DNA from: Bacillota bacterium
GTDB lineage: Bacteria > Bacillota > Clostridia > Lachnospirales > Lachnospiraceae
Direction: 5' to 3'
DNA: 64,000 bases
NCBI GenBank assembly: GCA_023392615.1
Contig: JAEVYT010000002.1
Span: 372,001-436,000, forward strand
The position numbers and the translations under genes are program-made. Shown piece by piece: positions 26,202 through 35,607 of the stretch (its first letter is position 1; each line of letters opens with the position of its first letter). The notes under the pieces were generated by a model, which saw only the letters and a list, made by a program, of their open reading frames with translations, searched no databases and was not told the origin of the DNA.

Positions 26202-28421
26202 ATGTCTGAAATCCTGGAAGGGTATATCGAACGAATTATATATCGAAATGATGAAAACGGATACACTGTTTTGAATCTTCAAGCAGATCAAGAAGAGATT
26301 ACTTGTGTGGGAAGCTTTCCGTTTATTAGTGAGGGTGAACTGATCGAAGCGATGGGAAGTTATACAGAGCATGCGGTATACGGCCAGCAATTTCTGATTG
26401 AAAGCTATGATGTAAAACAGCCGGAAGATATATATTCCATTGAAAGATATCTGGGTTCAGGAGCAATCAAGGGAATTGGTGGGGCATTGGCTGCAAGAAT
26501 CGTCAAGAAATTCAAAGAGGATACCTTCCGAATTATCGAGCACGAACCGGAACGTTTGGCTGAGATTAAAGGGATTAGTGAACGTATGGCTCGGGAAATC
26601 AGTGTACAGTTTGATGAAAAACGAGATATGAGAAATGCTATGCTGTTTTTACAACAATATAATATAGCGGGTAATCTCGCTGTAAAGATATATTCTGAAT
26701 ATGGGCAGAGAATGTATGATATTCTCAAGGTGAATCCTTATCGAATTGCGGAGGATATCAGTGGAGTTGGATTTAAGACAGCGGATGATATTGCAAAAAG
26801 AATCGGTATCGGTAGTGATTCGGATTATCGTATTAAAGCAGGCATTCTCTATGTATTGCTTCAGGCGAATGCAGACGGTCATGTATATCTGCCGGAGAAG
26901 GAGCTGATTGTAAAGACAAAAGCACTGTTACTAGCAAATGAAGAAGCTATACTTAGACAAATAACAACATTAAGTTTCGAGAAGAAAATCATGATCAGGG
27001 AGAGTGAGCAGGGCAATTTAATCTATTCCTCAAGCTATTATTATATGGAACTGAATGTAGCGCGTATGTTACATGATTTAAGTATTGGATATGATACGGA
27101 TATAGAGAATATTCGTAAACGAGTGGAAACAATTGAAAAACAGTTTAAAATTGAACTTGAGGAACAACAGAGAACAGCTGTTATGGAGGCAGTTAGAAAT
27201 GGACTGTTAATTATAACTGGTGGACCTGGTACGGGTAAAACAACAACCATTAATACGATTATTAAATTATTCGAATCAGAAGGTATGGATATTCTTTTAG
27301 CGGCTCCTACTGGCCGAGCGGCAAAGCGAATGACGGAGACGACAGGTGTTGAGGCGAAAACAATTCACAGACTACTAGAATTATCGAAGTTGAGTGATGA
27401 TCAGGAGAATAAATTCTCCTTTGAGCGTAATGAAGGAAACCCGCTGGAGACAGATGTGTTGATCATAGATGAGATGTCAATGGTGGATATTAGCTTAATG
27501 AACGCACTTTTAAAGGCTGTTCCGGTTGGAACAAGGTTGATTCTGGTGGGGGATGTTAATCAGCTTCCGAGCGTAGGCCCCGGTAATGTTCTCAGGGATA
27601 TCATTGATTCTCATAGCTTTAATATTGTAAAGTTAACAAAGATTTTTCGTCAGGCTGCAGATAGTGATATTATTGTAAATGCTCATAAGATTAATGATGG
27701 TGAACATATCCGTTTGGATAATAAAAGTAAAGACTTTTTCTTCTTAAAAAGAGAGGAATCGAATGTAATTGCAGCCGTTATGATTAATTTAATTAAGAAT
27801 AAATTACCCGGATATGTGAATGCAACTCCATTTGATATTCAGGTTCTTACTCCGATGAGAAAGGGAGAGCTTGGAGTTGAACGACTGAATCAAATATTGC
27901 AGCAGGCGCTTAATCCACCATCAAAGGATAAGAAAGAGAAGAGCTTTCATGATATCGTATTCCGTGAAGGGGATAAGGTAATGCAGGTTAAAAATAATTA
28001 TCAGATTACCTGGGAGATTCGCAGCAAAACCGGTTTCGTTATCCAGAATGGTACTGGTGTCTTTAACGGTGATGCGGGAAAGATAAAGGAGATTAATCTG
28101 TTCGCTGAGCTTGTACTGGTGGAATTTGATGACAATCGGTTGGTTGAGTATTCCTTTAGCCAGCTTGAGGAACTAGAACTGGCTTATGCGGTGACCATTC
28201 ATAAATCTCAGGGAAGTGAGTACCCGGCGGTGGTGCTTCCGATTTTGGATGGGCCGAGACTGCTTTTTAATCGAAATCTGCTTTATACAGCCGTAACCAG
28301 AGCGAAAAACTGCGTTACAATCGTAGGTAGTGATTTTATGCTACAATCTATGATTGATAATAAGAATGAACAAAGCAGGTATTCCGGCCTTTGTGAACGA
28401 ATTCGCGAACTGGTATCCTGA
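26202..28421 (+). CDS. recD2: RecD2-type ATP-dependent DNA helicase
   Basis: The ATG at 26202 follows CGGAGG and gives 739 residues; an upstream frame extension runs through the terminator and is not used. The N-terminus (EGYIERIIYRNDENGYTVL) and the HhH-like region around 90-200 (GVGFKTADDIAKRIG) are typical of RecD2. Superfamily 1 motifs follow: Walker A GGPGTGKT at 340-347, DEMSMVD, GDVNQLPSVGPGN and AVTIHKSQGSEYP. It unwinds DNA 5' to 3' outside any RecBCD complex, in repair or replication stress. Confidence 0.95.
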   Translation: MSEILEGYIERIIYRNDENGYTVLNLQADQEEITCVGSFPFISEGELIEAMGSYTEHAVYGQQFLIESYDVKQPEDIYSIERYLGSGAIKGIGGALAARIVKKFKEDTFRIIEHEPERLAEIKGISERMAREISVQFDEKRDMRNAMLFLQQYNIAGNLAVKIYSEYGQRMYDILKVNPYRIAEDISGVGFKTADDIAKRIGIGSDSDYRIKAGILYVLLQANADGHVYLPEKELIVKTKALLLANEEAILRQITTLSFEKKIMIRESEQGNLIYSSSYYYMELNVARMLHDLSIGYDTDIENIRKRVETIEKQFKIELEEQQRTAVMEAVRNGLLIITGGPGTGKTTTINTIIKLFESEGMDILLAAPTGRAAKRMTETTGVEAKTIHRLLELSKLSDDQENKFSFERNEGNPLETDVLIIDEMSMVDISLMNALLKAVPVGTRLILVGDVNQLPSVGPGNVLRDIIDSHSFNIVKLTKIFRQAADSDIIVNAHKINDGEHIRLDNKSKDFFFLKREESNVIAAVMINLIKNKLPGYVNATPFDIQVLTPMRKGELGVERLNQILQQALNPPSKDKKEKSFHDIVFREGDKVMQVKNNYQITWEIRSKTGFVIQNGTGVFNGDAGKIKEINLFAELVLVEFDDNRLVEYSFSQLEELELAYAVTIHKSQGSEYPAVVLPILDGPRLLFNRNLLYTAVTRAKNCVTIVGSDFMLQSMIDNKNEQSRYSGLCERIRELVS

Positions 28422-28428
28422 GTGTTGA

Positions 28429-29316
28429 TTATTCCTTACTATATTTTAGTGTTTCCATACCTTCTTTGATTAGCTTACTGACGGTATGGTTATGAGCACG
28501 ACACATTCGTTTTAATCCGAATAATTTCGCAGGGTCGTTATTAATTTGATTTACACCATAACGACAGGATAAGGTTGCTTTATAACCAAGACTTCGTAAT
28601 ATATTTTCAGAGTTATCATTATATTTTCCGTATGGATATGTAAAGGTGGTTGGAGTCCAACCGATCATCTCATTACAGCGATCTTGAAAGGTAAGTACAT
28701 CATTTTTTAATGCCTTTTCATATTCGGGAAGAGGTTCATGGTATTTTTGACCGCATCCATATCGTCCATTTACTATCTTATGCATATTATAGGTGTGGTT
28801 TTGTATTTCAACCAATCCGGATTCACGCATCTCATTAATCTGTGACCAAGTTAAATGCGCATAACTGACATTCGTATCGTTAACTCGGGAAAAATCGTCC
28901 GTACTTTTGCCAACGATTGACAATACGATTTTCATTTTATATTTTTGTAATAAGGGATACACATTCTTATATGTTGATAAATATCCATCATCAAAAGAGA
29001 GAATAATAGGATTATCAGGTAGCTTTACATTGTTATATACGTAATCGATTAATTGTGACATAGTAATTGTATTGTAATTATTCTCTGAGAGAAATTTTAA
29101 ATCGCTTTCAAATTCAAAGGGACTGATAGCATCTTTTCCAAGGCTATCACTTTTTACCTGATGGTACATGATAATAGGAACAGTGATCGAGGAAGGTTTG
29201 ATGGATGTTGCATATATTTCAGATAAATTCTTTGTGATTGAGAGCGATAATATTGAGAAGGCAATTACTAGTATGATACTTTTTATGTGTTTTTTTTTGA
29301 ACTTTAACGATATCAT
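28429..29316 (-). CDS. Polysaccharide deacetylase (NodB domain)
   Basis: The 295-residue protein has an N-terminal membrane segment (about 12-28, signal anchor), so it acts outside. The NodB fold shows PIIMYHQV (48-54), the catalytic SFDDGY with D109/D110, and metal ligands H174 and H179 in IQNHTYNMH. It probably removes acetyl groups from a wall or capsule polysaccharide, such as peptidoglycan GlcNAc. It is monocistronic on the minus strand. Confidence 0.92.
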   Translation of the reverse strand: MISLKFKKKHIKSIILVIAFSILSLSITKNLSEIYATSIKPSSITVPIIMYHQVKSDSLGKDAISPFEFESDLKFLSENNYNTITMSQLIDYVYNNVKLPDNPIILSFDDGYLSTYKNVYPLLQKYKMKIVLSIVGKSTDDFSRVNDTNVSYAHLTWSQINEMRESGLVEIQNHTYNMHKIVNGRYGCGQKYHEPLPEYEKALKNDVLTFQDRCNEMIGWTPTTFTYPYGKYNDNSENILRSLGYKATLSCRYGVNQINNDPAKLFGLKRMCRAHNHTVSKLIKEGMETLKYSKE

Positions 29317-29553
29317 GATCAGTCCACCTATCTGTTTATGTACTATAAATATATGTGAATGTTAAAATTATTTAACTTAAAATTGATAATACGTGAAAAA
29401 AGTACAAGTAAGGTAGGAGTATCGTTTTGATCCAAAGAGTTATAGGCATGGAGGATATGATTTCTATGAATTATATGGTGCATTTTTCTGGAAAATAAGG
29501 TATAATGATTTCTATTAAATAGGAAAATATATTGGTATGTGGAGGATAGTAGG

Positions 29554-30465
29554 ATGTCAGATATGTCTTTAGTCATCATGGCAGCAGGAATGGGAAGTAG
29601 ATTCGGAGGAATTAAGCAATTAGAACCGGTTGGACCAAGTGGTGAGATAATAATGGATTATTCCATTTTTGATGCAATAAAAGCAGGATTTACTAAAGTG
29701 GTTTTCATCATTCGTAAGGATTTGGAGAAAGATTTTAAAGAAGTAATTGGTAATCGAATTGAAAAGTTAATCAAAGTGGAATATGTATTCCAGGAGCTTG
29801 ATGCATTACCGGAAGGATTTGTTAAGCCGGCGGATAGAACAAAGCCATGGGGTACCGGACAAGCGGTATTATGTTGTAAAGATGCAGTTAAAGAACCATT
29901 TGCAGTAATTAATGCGGATGATTATTACGGTAAAGAAGCATTTAAAATCGTTTATGATTATTTAAAAGCAAGTAGTGATCAGAAAAACCAATTCTGTATG
30001 GCTGGTTTTATTCTTGGCAATACCTTAAGTGAAAACGGTGCTGTTACGCGTGGTATCAGTAAGGTGAATGAAGAGGGCAAATTGGTCGATATCACAGAGA
30101 CCTCAGGTATCGTTCCAGCTGGTGACCATGCAAAGGCTCAAGATGCACAGGGTAATGAGTTTGAGATAGATTTAAATAGTGTTGCATCAATGAATATGTG
30201 GGGCTTTACTCCGGAGTTGTTCCATTATCTTGAAACAGGTTTTGTATCCTTCTTATCAGACCTAGGGACGAATGAACTTAAGAAAGAATACCTTCTTCCT
30301 ACTATGGTAGGTGATTTGGTAAAGGCGAATGAAGTAGAAGTAAGTGTATTAAAAACATCGGATCGTTGGTTTGGAGTAACTTACAAAGAAGATAAAGAAG
30401 CAGTTGTTAATTCTATCAAAGAATTAATTGATAAGGGAGAATATCCATCCAAACTATTTAGCTAA
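29554..30465 (+). CDS. Nucleotidyltransferase-family (sugar-nucleotide) protein
   Basis: ATG 29554 follows GGAGG. The 303-residue protein has the NTP-transferase signature MAAGMGSRFGGIKQL at the N-terminus, PWGTGQAVLCC, and AVINADDYYGKEAF with the metal-binding DD. It likely makes an NDP-sugar or similar activated donor for surface polymers. The nucleotide and sugar cannot be told from sequence. Confidence 0.85.
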   Translation: MSDMSLVIMAAGMGSRFGGIKQLEPVGPSGEIIMDYSIFDAIKAGFTKVVFIIRKDLEKDFKEVIGNRIEKLIKVEYVFQELDALPEGFVKPADRTKPWGTGQAVLCCKDAVKEPFAVINADDYYGKEAFKIVYDYLKASSDQKNQFCMAGFILGNTLSENGAVTRGISKVNEEGKLVDITETSGIVPAGDHAKAQDAQGNEFEIDLNSVASMNMWGFTPELFHYLETGFVSFLSDLGTNELKKEYLLPTMVGDLVKANEVEVSVLKTSDRWFGVTYKEDKEAVVNSIKELIDKGEYPSKLFS

Positions 30466-30488
30466 TTAGAGAGGAATAGGAGAAAGAT

Positions 30489-31211
30489 TTGTTACAACAT
30501 ATTCTTGATATTATATATCCGGTCAGGTGCCCGATTTGTAAAGATATCGTAGTTCCTAAGGGAGAGTGGATATGCCCCTCCTGTAAGGAGAAACTACCTG
30601 TAATTACCGGTTCCAGATGCTTAAGGTGCAGTAAACCAATCGAATCTGAGGAGAAGGAGTACTGTAGTGACTGTGAGAGGAAGCATTATCATTATGAAAA
30701 GGGTTTGTCGGCATGGATATATAATGATGAGATGAGAAAATCTCTGGTTGATTTTAAATATCACAGTAAAAAAGAGTATGCAAAGTTTTATACACAAGAA
30801 ATAGTTCGACTTTATGGTGATCAAATAAGGAAATGGAACCCGGATCTCTTAGTGCCGGTGCCGATACATCGATCAAAGTACTTGGAACGTGGTTATAATC
30901 AAGCAGATATTCTTGCCAGAGGAATTGGAAAACAGATGGGGATTCCTGTACTGTCGCATTTGCTATTACGTAATAAGAAGACGCTTCCACAGAAAAGTCT
31001 TAGTGATAAGGAACGATTAAAGAATCTTGCAGAAGCGTTTAGCTATAATGAACGAGCAGCATTGAAGTATGGCAAGAAGATAAATCGGGTATTGTTGATT
31101 GATGATATCTATACTACAGGAAGCACTATTGAAGCCTGTACCAATGTATTAAGGTTTCATCATGTTACTCATACATTTTTTATAGTATTATGCATAGGAA
31201 AAGGTTATTAA
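30489..31211 (+). CDS. comFC: ComF-family phosphoribosyltransferase-like protein
   Basis: The 240-residue protein starts at TTG behind a GAGGAATAGGAG stretch. An N-terminal double zinc ribbon (CPICK, CPSCKEK, CLRC, CSDCERKH) is followed by a PRTase domain with VPVPIHRSKYLERGYNQ and the PRPP loop LLIDDIYTTGSTIEA. The homologs take part in DNA uptake in competent Bacilli. comFA is absent here. The gene is followed by yvyF, as in Bacillus. Confidence 0.92.
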   Translation: MLQHILDIIYPVRCPICKDIVVPKGEWICPSCKEKLPVITGSRCLRCSKPIESEEKEYCSDCERKHYHYEKGLSAWIYNDEMRKSLVDFKYHSKKEYAKFYTQEIVRLYGDQIRKWNPDLLVPVPIHRSKYLERGYNQADILARGIGKQMGIPVLSHLLLRNKKTLPQKSLSDKERLKNLAEAFSYNERAALKYGKKINRVLLIDDIYTTGSTIEACTNVLRFHHVTHTFFIVLCIGKGY

Positions 31212-31223
31212 GGAGGTGCGACT

Positions 31224-31652
31224 ATGGAAGTTAGAAATTGTAAAGGATGCGGCAGATTATTTAATTATTTATCTGGGCCTCCACTATGCCCAGCCTGTGT
31301 TTCTAATCTTGATAAAAAGTTTGCTGAAGTAAAGGAATATGTATATGATCATCCAGGTGCAGGAATTCAGGAAGTATCAGAGGTGATGGAAGTACCGGTA
31401 GGGCAGATTAGACAATGGATTAGAGAAGAGAGATTAGCGTTTGCTGAGGATTCAATGATTGGATTGGAATGTGAAGGTTGTGGTGTAACAATTAAGACCG
31501 GGCGTTATTGCAAAAGTTGTAAGGATAAGTTGGCTAAGGGGTTTAATAATCTTTATGAGGCTCCAACGCAGAACTCACAAAAAACAAAGGACCCAAAACA
31601 ACAGGGTCCCAAAATTAATTTTGTAAGTAAAGATTATAAAAAAGAACTGTAA
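31224..31652 (+). CDS. yvyF: YvyF-type flagellar operon protein
   Basis: The 142-residue protein has two zinc-ribbon-like pairs (NCKGCGR...CPAC near 5-25 and CEGCG...CKSCKDK near 80-105) around a helix-turn-helix-like core (QEVSEVMEVPVGQIRQWIREE). This is the layout of the YvyF/TIGR03826 family found between comFC and flgM. No flgM or flagellin genes follow, so the link to the flagellar regulon is broken here. It may regulate flagellin synthesis (inference). Confidence 0.85.
   Translation: MEVRNCKGCGRLFNYLSGPPLCPACVSNLDKKFAEVKEYVYDHPGAGIQEVSEVMEVPVGQIRQWIREERLAFAEDSMIGLECEGCGVTIKTGRYCKSCKDKLAKGFNNLYEAPTQNSQKTKDPKQQGPKINFVSKDYKKEL
31590..31625 (+). terminator. Possible intragenic terminator at the 3' end of yvyF
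   Basis: GGACCC and GGGTCC form a short stem (31589-31608) inside the last codons of yvyF, followed by AAAATTAATTTT. Alternatively AAGGCAGG and CCTGCCTTA (31660-31720) pair across the convergent cvfB end. Both are weak. Confidence 0.35.
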
Positions 31653-31671
31653 TATTTTAAGGCAGGGATTA

Positions 31672-32508
31672 TTACTTGATCCGGATACCATCATCTGTGA
31701 TAGTAATGGTACCTGCCTTATATAATCTTCCGATCGCACGTTTGAAGGCATTCTTACTAATCTTGAATTCTTTTTTTATGGCCTCCGGGTCAGATGCATC
31801 GTTATATGGCAAGAATCCATCACAAGCCTTCAGTCTGGTTATAATCATTTCCGTATCAGAATCCATTTGAAGATAAGATTTATCTCGTAAGCTAAGCGTT
31901 AACTTTCCGTCAGGCCTAACATTGATAACACGTGCTTTGACGGTGTCGCCGATTTTTAAAGAGGAAAACAGCTCGTTTTTAGGAATCATGGCAGAATATT
32001 TATTATCCACAGCAACAAATACTCCAAATGCTTCGATTTCATCATATACAATACCGCTTACGGTATCTTCTTTCTTATAGGTTGAATCAGTGGAGAGAGC
32101 ATCATAAACTTTCATCGTTGCACACAAACGACTGCTTTTATCAATATATAGTGTGATTAAAATATCATCACCTTCTTTAACCGGAATAGTTTGTTCCTTA
32201 TACGGCAGAAGAAGATCTTTCATTAACCCCCAGTCTAGGAATGCACCGATGGGGCTTACTTCTTTCACGTTAAGAACCGCCAGCGCTCCTATTGTAACGG
32301 GAACCTTTGTGGTAGTAGCAATGATTCGATCTTCGGAATCTTTATATATAAATAATTCTAATACATCTCCTGTACTTGTTCCCTCAGGTACTTCTCTGGT
32401 GGGTAGTAATACGGTATCGTTTTTATCTCCTTTAGGATCAACAAAATAAAAACCATAATCGGTTTTCTTAACTGCTTCTAGACTTTGGTATTTTCCTAAT
32501 TCTAACAT
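31672..32508 (-). CDS. cvfB: CvfB-like S1 RNA-binding protein
   Basis: The 278-residue protein contains successive S1-like RNA-binding folds (ALAVLNVKEVSPIGAFLDWGL near 70-95; TVSGIVYDEIEAFGVFVAVD near 145-165; TVKARVINVRPDGKLTLSLR near 185-205) and a C-terminal winged helix (EAIKKEFKISKNAFKRAIG). This matches CvfB/YitL proteins, which affect virulence-factor and RNA homeostasis in staphylococci. Ribosome binding site AAAGGAA. Its exact role here is unknown. Confidence 0.9.
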   Translation of the reverse strand: MLELGKYQSLEAVKKTDYGFYFVDPKGDKNDTVLLPTREVPEGTSTGDVLELFIYKDSEDRIIATTTKVPVTIGALAVLNVKEVSPIGAFLDWGLMKDLLLPYKEQTIPVKEGDDILITLYIDKSSRLCATMKVYDALSTDSTYKKEDTVSGIVYDEIEAFGVFVAVDNKYSAMIPKNELFSSLKIGDTVKARVINVRPDGKLTLSLRDKSYLQMDSDTEMIITRLKACDGFLPYNDASDPEAIKKEFKISKNAFKRAIGRLYKAGTITITDDGIRIK

Positions 32509-32529
32509 GGTATCGTTCCTTTCCGTTCT

Positions 32530-33243
32530 CTAATTAATTAGTTGACCTTTGAATTCAACTGTAGCAAATGGCTTTTCGGATTCATTAGCAAGCATAATAG
32601 TATAACAATCTTCCTGTTCTGACACAAACGGAAGTATAATATCACCTAATTTAGCTTGAGCCTTATATTCTACTCGCATTGATGTTGATATAAATTGATC
32701 CGGTAAAAATTCCTCAGCCATCTTAATGTATTGCCCATTATTAACATGGTTATACGAATCGATATTTGATTTTTTAACCTGAAATGCATCATGAAGTATA
32801 CTGTTAATAGGAGTATCCACTTTTCTATCAACATATTCCATAGGATAAGGCGGTTCAAGGGTATATCCGTTATCCTTTGGTACTTTAGTGGGTCGTCCGG
32901 TCTGTGTATCTAGATGAACCCAGATTGAATTTGCAACCGCCAGCACAATTCCATCAGAATCCTTCATAATAAAATTACGATATCCATAAAAACCTTTAAA
33001 GTCATAAGGCCAAGTGCCTACAGTTACGATATCTCCAAGTTTTATGGGTTTCATAAGTTCGAGTTGCCATCCGTTAAGTAGCCAAACCTGGTGATGCTCC
33101 TCCAAGTAAGCAATGCCTCTGTTTAAATCCTCGGATTGGAAGGTGCTGCAATCCTGAAAGTAATTTATGATTGAGGAACAGGGGAGGATTCCGTTGCGAT
33201 GATCTAACTCGCTATATCGAATTCTGGTGTTAAAGCTAAACAT
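32530..33243 (-). CDS. Acyl-ACP thioesterase
   Basis: ATG 33243 gives 237 residues beginning MFSFNTRIRYSELDHRNG; an upstream in-frame ATG would add 26 poorly conserved residues. Two hotdog folds are evident: residues 1-130 with WLLNGWQLELMKPIKLGD and SIWVHLDTQTGRPTK, and 140-237 with SNIDSYNHVNNGQYIKMAEEF, the N/H catalytic motif. It would release fatty acids from acyl-carrier protein, setting chain length. Confidence 0.87.
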   Translation of the reverse strand: MFSFNTRIRYSELDHRNGILPCSSIINYFQDCSTFQSEDLNRGIAYLEEHHQVWLLNGWQLELMKPIKLGDIVTVGTWPYDFKGFYGYRNFIMKDSDGIVLAVANSIWVHLDTQTGRPTKVPKDNGYTLEPPYPMEYVDRKVDTPINSILHDAFQVKKSNIDSYNHVNNGQYIKMAEEFLPDQFISTSMRVEYKAQAKLGDIILPFVSEQEDCYTIMLANESEKPFATVEFKGQLIN

Positions 33244-33526
33244 AATTTCACTGACCTTTCTGGATAGGTGGTTTTCTGTTAAATTAATGACCCTACCTAA
33301 CGTATACATGAAGTATATCATTTCTTTACCACTTTATATAGTGTTTTTTATGAAGAGTAGACAAATTATCGCAATGCTTACTAATTGATTAAGTTTTGTC
33401 ATTGATAGCAGATAATTCATTTGTTGATGGATAGACTACTTGATTTTATGTATTTACCGAAAAATACTGGAATTATTGAGATACATTTGTTATAATAAGC
33501 TTGATTAAAAGAGGAGGGATACTTAA

Positions 33527-34117
33527 TTGGACTCGATAGAGTATTATAGTCAGAATGCATCGGAGTATTTTGAACAAACGGTGGATATTGACATGCAGGA
33601 TAACTGGAATCGCTTTACTGAGCTTCTACCTGAAGGTGGCAGCGTCTTAGATCTGGGCTGTGGATCGGGAAGGGACAGTGAGTATTTTTTATCCCGCGGT
33701 TTTGATGTGACTGCAATGGATGGTTCTGAGGAAATGTGTGATTTAGCCAGCATACATATAGGACAAGACATCTTACATTTAACATTTGATGAAATAGACT
33801 TTAATGAAGTTTTTGACGGAATATGGGCTTGTGCCTCATTATTACACGTACCAAGTAAGCAGATCAACGACATAATGAATAAAGTAATAAAAAGTTTAAA
33901 AGATAATGGTATTTTATTTATGTCGTTCTGTTACGGGGACTATGAGGGTGAGCGAGACGGTCGTTACTATACAGATTATCGTACCAAAGCATTAAAGGAG
34001 CTAATTGCAAAACATGATGAGCTGGATTTGATTGAGATATGGAAGGAAGAGAAGATCAAACCGGATAATAATCAACCATGGATTTGCGTGATTGCCCGAA
34101 AGATAGAAAACAACTAA
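33527..34117 (+). CDS. SAM-dependent methyltransferase, class I
   Basis: The 196-residue protein starts at TTG after GAGGAGG. It has the SAM-binding motif I LDLGCGSGRDSEYFLSRG (about residues 42-59), acidic motif II (VTAMDGSEEM), and FDGIWACASLLHV as motif IV. The small single-domain form resembles Tellurite-resistance TehB-like or UbiE-like methyltransferases. The substrate is not evident. Confidence 0.87.
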   Translation: MDSIEYYSQNASEYFEQTVDIDMQDNWNRFTELLPEGGSVLDLGCGSGRDSEYFLSRGFDVTAMDGSEEMCDLASIHIGQDILHLTFDEIDFNEVFDGIWACASLLHVPSKQINDIMNKVIKSLKDNGILFMSFCYGDYEGERDGRYYTDYRTKALKELIAKHDELDLIEIWKEEKIKPDNNQPWICVIARKIENN

Positions 34118-34130
34118 ATACAGAATAAAA

Positions 34131-34167
34131 ATGACAATGATTGAATATAATCATTGTCATATTTTTA
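34131..34167. terminator. Bidirectional terminator
   Basis: ATGACAATGATT and AATCATTGTCAT pair perfectly around GAATAT, with ATTTTT on the plus side and T-rich sequence on the minus side. It serves the methyltransferase and the convergent yjfB. Confidence 0.9.
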
Positions 34168-34177
34168 AATACTATTT

Positions 34178-34354
34178 TTATACTCTGGTATCAATATTTG
34201 CCCCAAGATTCGGATTCACGGATTGTTCCATCATCTTGATCATGTTTTGACCCGTAACATCAATGGTGTCCAAACTTTTTGAAAGAACAGCCATACCGAT
34301 TGCTGCATTATCAATTGTAGGATTTGGTATAATAGGTAAAGAAGAGATTATCAT
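34178..34354 (-). CDS. yjfB: YjfB-family putative motility protein
   Basis: The 58-residue protein begins at an ATG five or six bases after AAAGGAGT. It matches the YjfB family: a helical stretch MAVLSKSLDTIDVTGQNMIKMME and the ending SVNPNLGANIDTRV. The family is widespread in motile Firmicutes and linked to the SigD/motility regulon, but its function is not settled. An upstream in-frame ATG would extend it by 12 residues without support. Confidence 0.85.
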   Translation of the reverse strand: MIISSLPIIPNPTIDNAAIGMAVLSKSLDTIDVTGQNMIKMMEQSVNPNLGANIDTRV

Positions 34355-34487
34355 AAGGACTCCTTTCATATATCCGATAGTAAAACACAATTAACTAACA
34401 GCTTGTAACTTAGTTTTATTATAACATTTAAAATAATTATGTCAAACAGAAAACATTTATATAAATAACAGCATTGGAGGATGAATA

Positions 34488-35411
34488 ATGATTTACGACG
34501 TAATAATTATAGGCTCCGGACCTGCAGGTCTGTCCGCGGCGATTTATGCAAAAAGAGCAGAGTTGAATGTATTGGTAATTGAAAAAGCAGGAATTAGCGG
34601 TGGGCAGGTTATCAATACTTATGAGGTTGATAATTATCCAGGTATTCCCGGAGTAGGTGGGTTTGAATTAAGTATAAAATTCAGGGAGCATGCGGATAAA
34701 CTTGGCGCAGATTTTGTGAACGGTGAAGTGACGGATTTCGTTCTTGAGAATGATTTGAAGGTAGTAACAGTGGATGGTGAAAATCAGTATAAGTCAAAGA
34801 GTGTGGTAATCGCAACCGGTGGTGCCCCCCGACATCTGGGAGTGGAAGGAGAAGAGAAACTATCAGGTATGGGAGTTTCTTATTGTGCAACCTGTGACGG
34901 TGCTTTCTTTAAAAACAAAACAGTAGCGGTAATAGGTGGCGGCGATGTGGCGGTAGAGGATGCGATATTCTTGGCAAGAATCTGTAAACAGGTATATGTA
35001 ATTCATCGAAGAGATCAATTTAGAGCATCAAAAAGTATTTCAACCAGATTACTTGGACTCGAGAATGTCACCATTCTTTGGGATAGTGTTGTAGAGAAAA
35101 TTAATGGAGAAGATAGGGTTGAGTCCATTGATGTAAAGAATAGTAAGACAGGTGATCAAACTTCTTATGATGTAGCAGGAGTATTTATAGCAGTTGGTTA
35201 CTTACCTAACTCTGATAAATATAAAGATGTGGTGGCCACAGATGAGGGTGGATATATTATTGCAACTGAAAATTGTGAAACTAATGTTGAAGGAATCTAT
35301 GCTGCAGGAGATGTTAGAACGAAGGAGCTGAGACAAATTATTACGGCAGCAGCAGATGGTGCAAATGCCATAACTTCAATTGAGAAGTATTTTAATTCAC
35401 TTACAAAATAA
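34488..35411 (+). CDS. trxB: Thioredoxin reductase
   Basis: This FAD/NADPH-dependent flavoenzyme reduces thioredoxin. The 307-residue protein has the FAD motif GSGPAGLSAAIYAKRA, the redox-active CATC (C133, C136), the NADPH motif GGGDVAVEDA and the C-terminal FAD motif YAAGDVR. No thioredoxin gene is adjacent. GGAGG precedes the ATG. Confidence 0.96.
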   Translation: MIYDVIIIGSGPAGLSAAIYAKRAELNVLVIEKAGISGGQVINTYEVDNYPGIPGVGGFELSIKFREHADKLGADFVNGEVTDFVLENDLKVVTVDGENQYKSKSVVIATGGAPRHLGVEGEEKLSGMGVSYCATCDGAFFKNKTVAVIGGGDVAVEDAIFLARICKQVYVIHRRDQFRASKSISTRLLGLENVTILWDSVVEKINGEDRVESIDVKNSKTGDQTSYDVAGVFIAVGYLPNSDKYKDVVATDEGGYIIATENCETNVEGIYAAGDVRTKELRQIITAAADGANAITSIEKYFNSLTK

Positions 35412-35490
35412 CATCATAGATATCATGTAGATTTCTATATTTATTTGCCAACTAATGTAAAAAAAATTCTACAGAATTAGTACGATTGTG

Positions 35491-35519
35491 TTGACACAAT
35501 GTAACGTATTTGTTATAAT
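35491..35519 (+). promoter_or_regulatory. Sigma-A promoter of the NlpC hydrolase gene
   Basis: TTGACA (35491-35496), 17 bp, TATAAT (35514-35519), about 90 bp before the start, followed by a GGGGGG ribosome binding region. Confidence 0.92.
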
Positions 35520-35607
35520 AACTTCCAGAGATGTAATAATTTCGTAATAATTTAGCAGTGCTAAATTGTATAATGTTAGAAATAATTAATATTTGGGGGG
35601 TTAACAA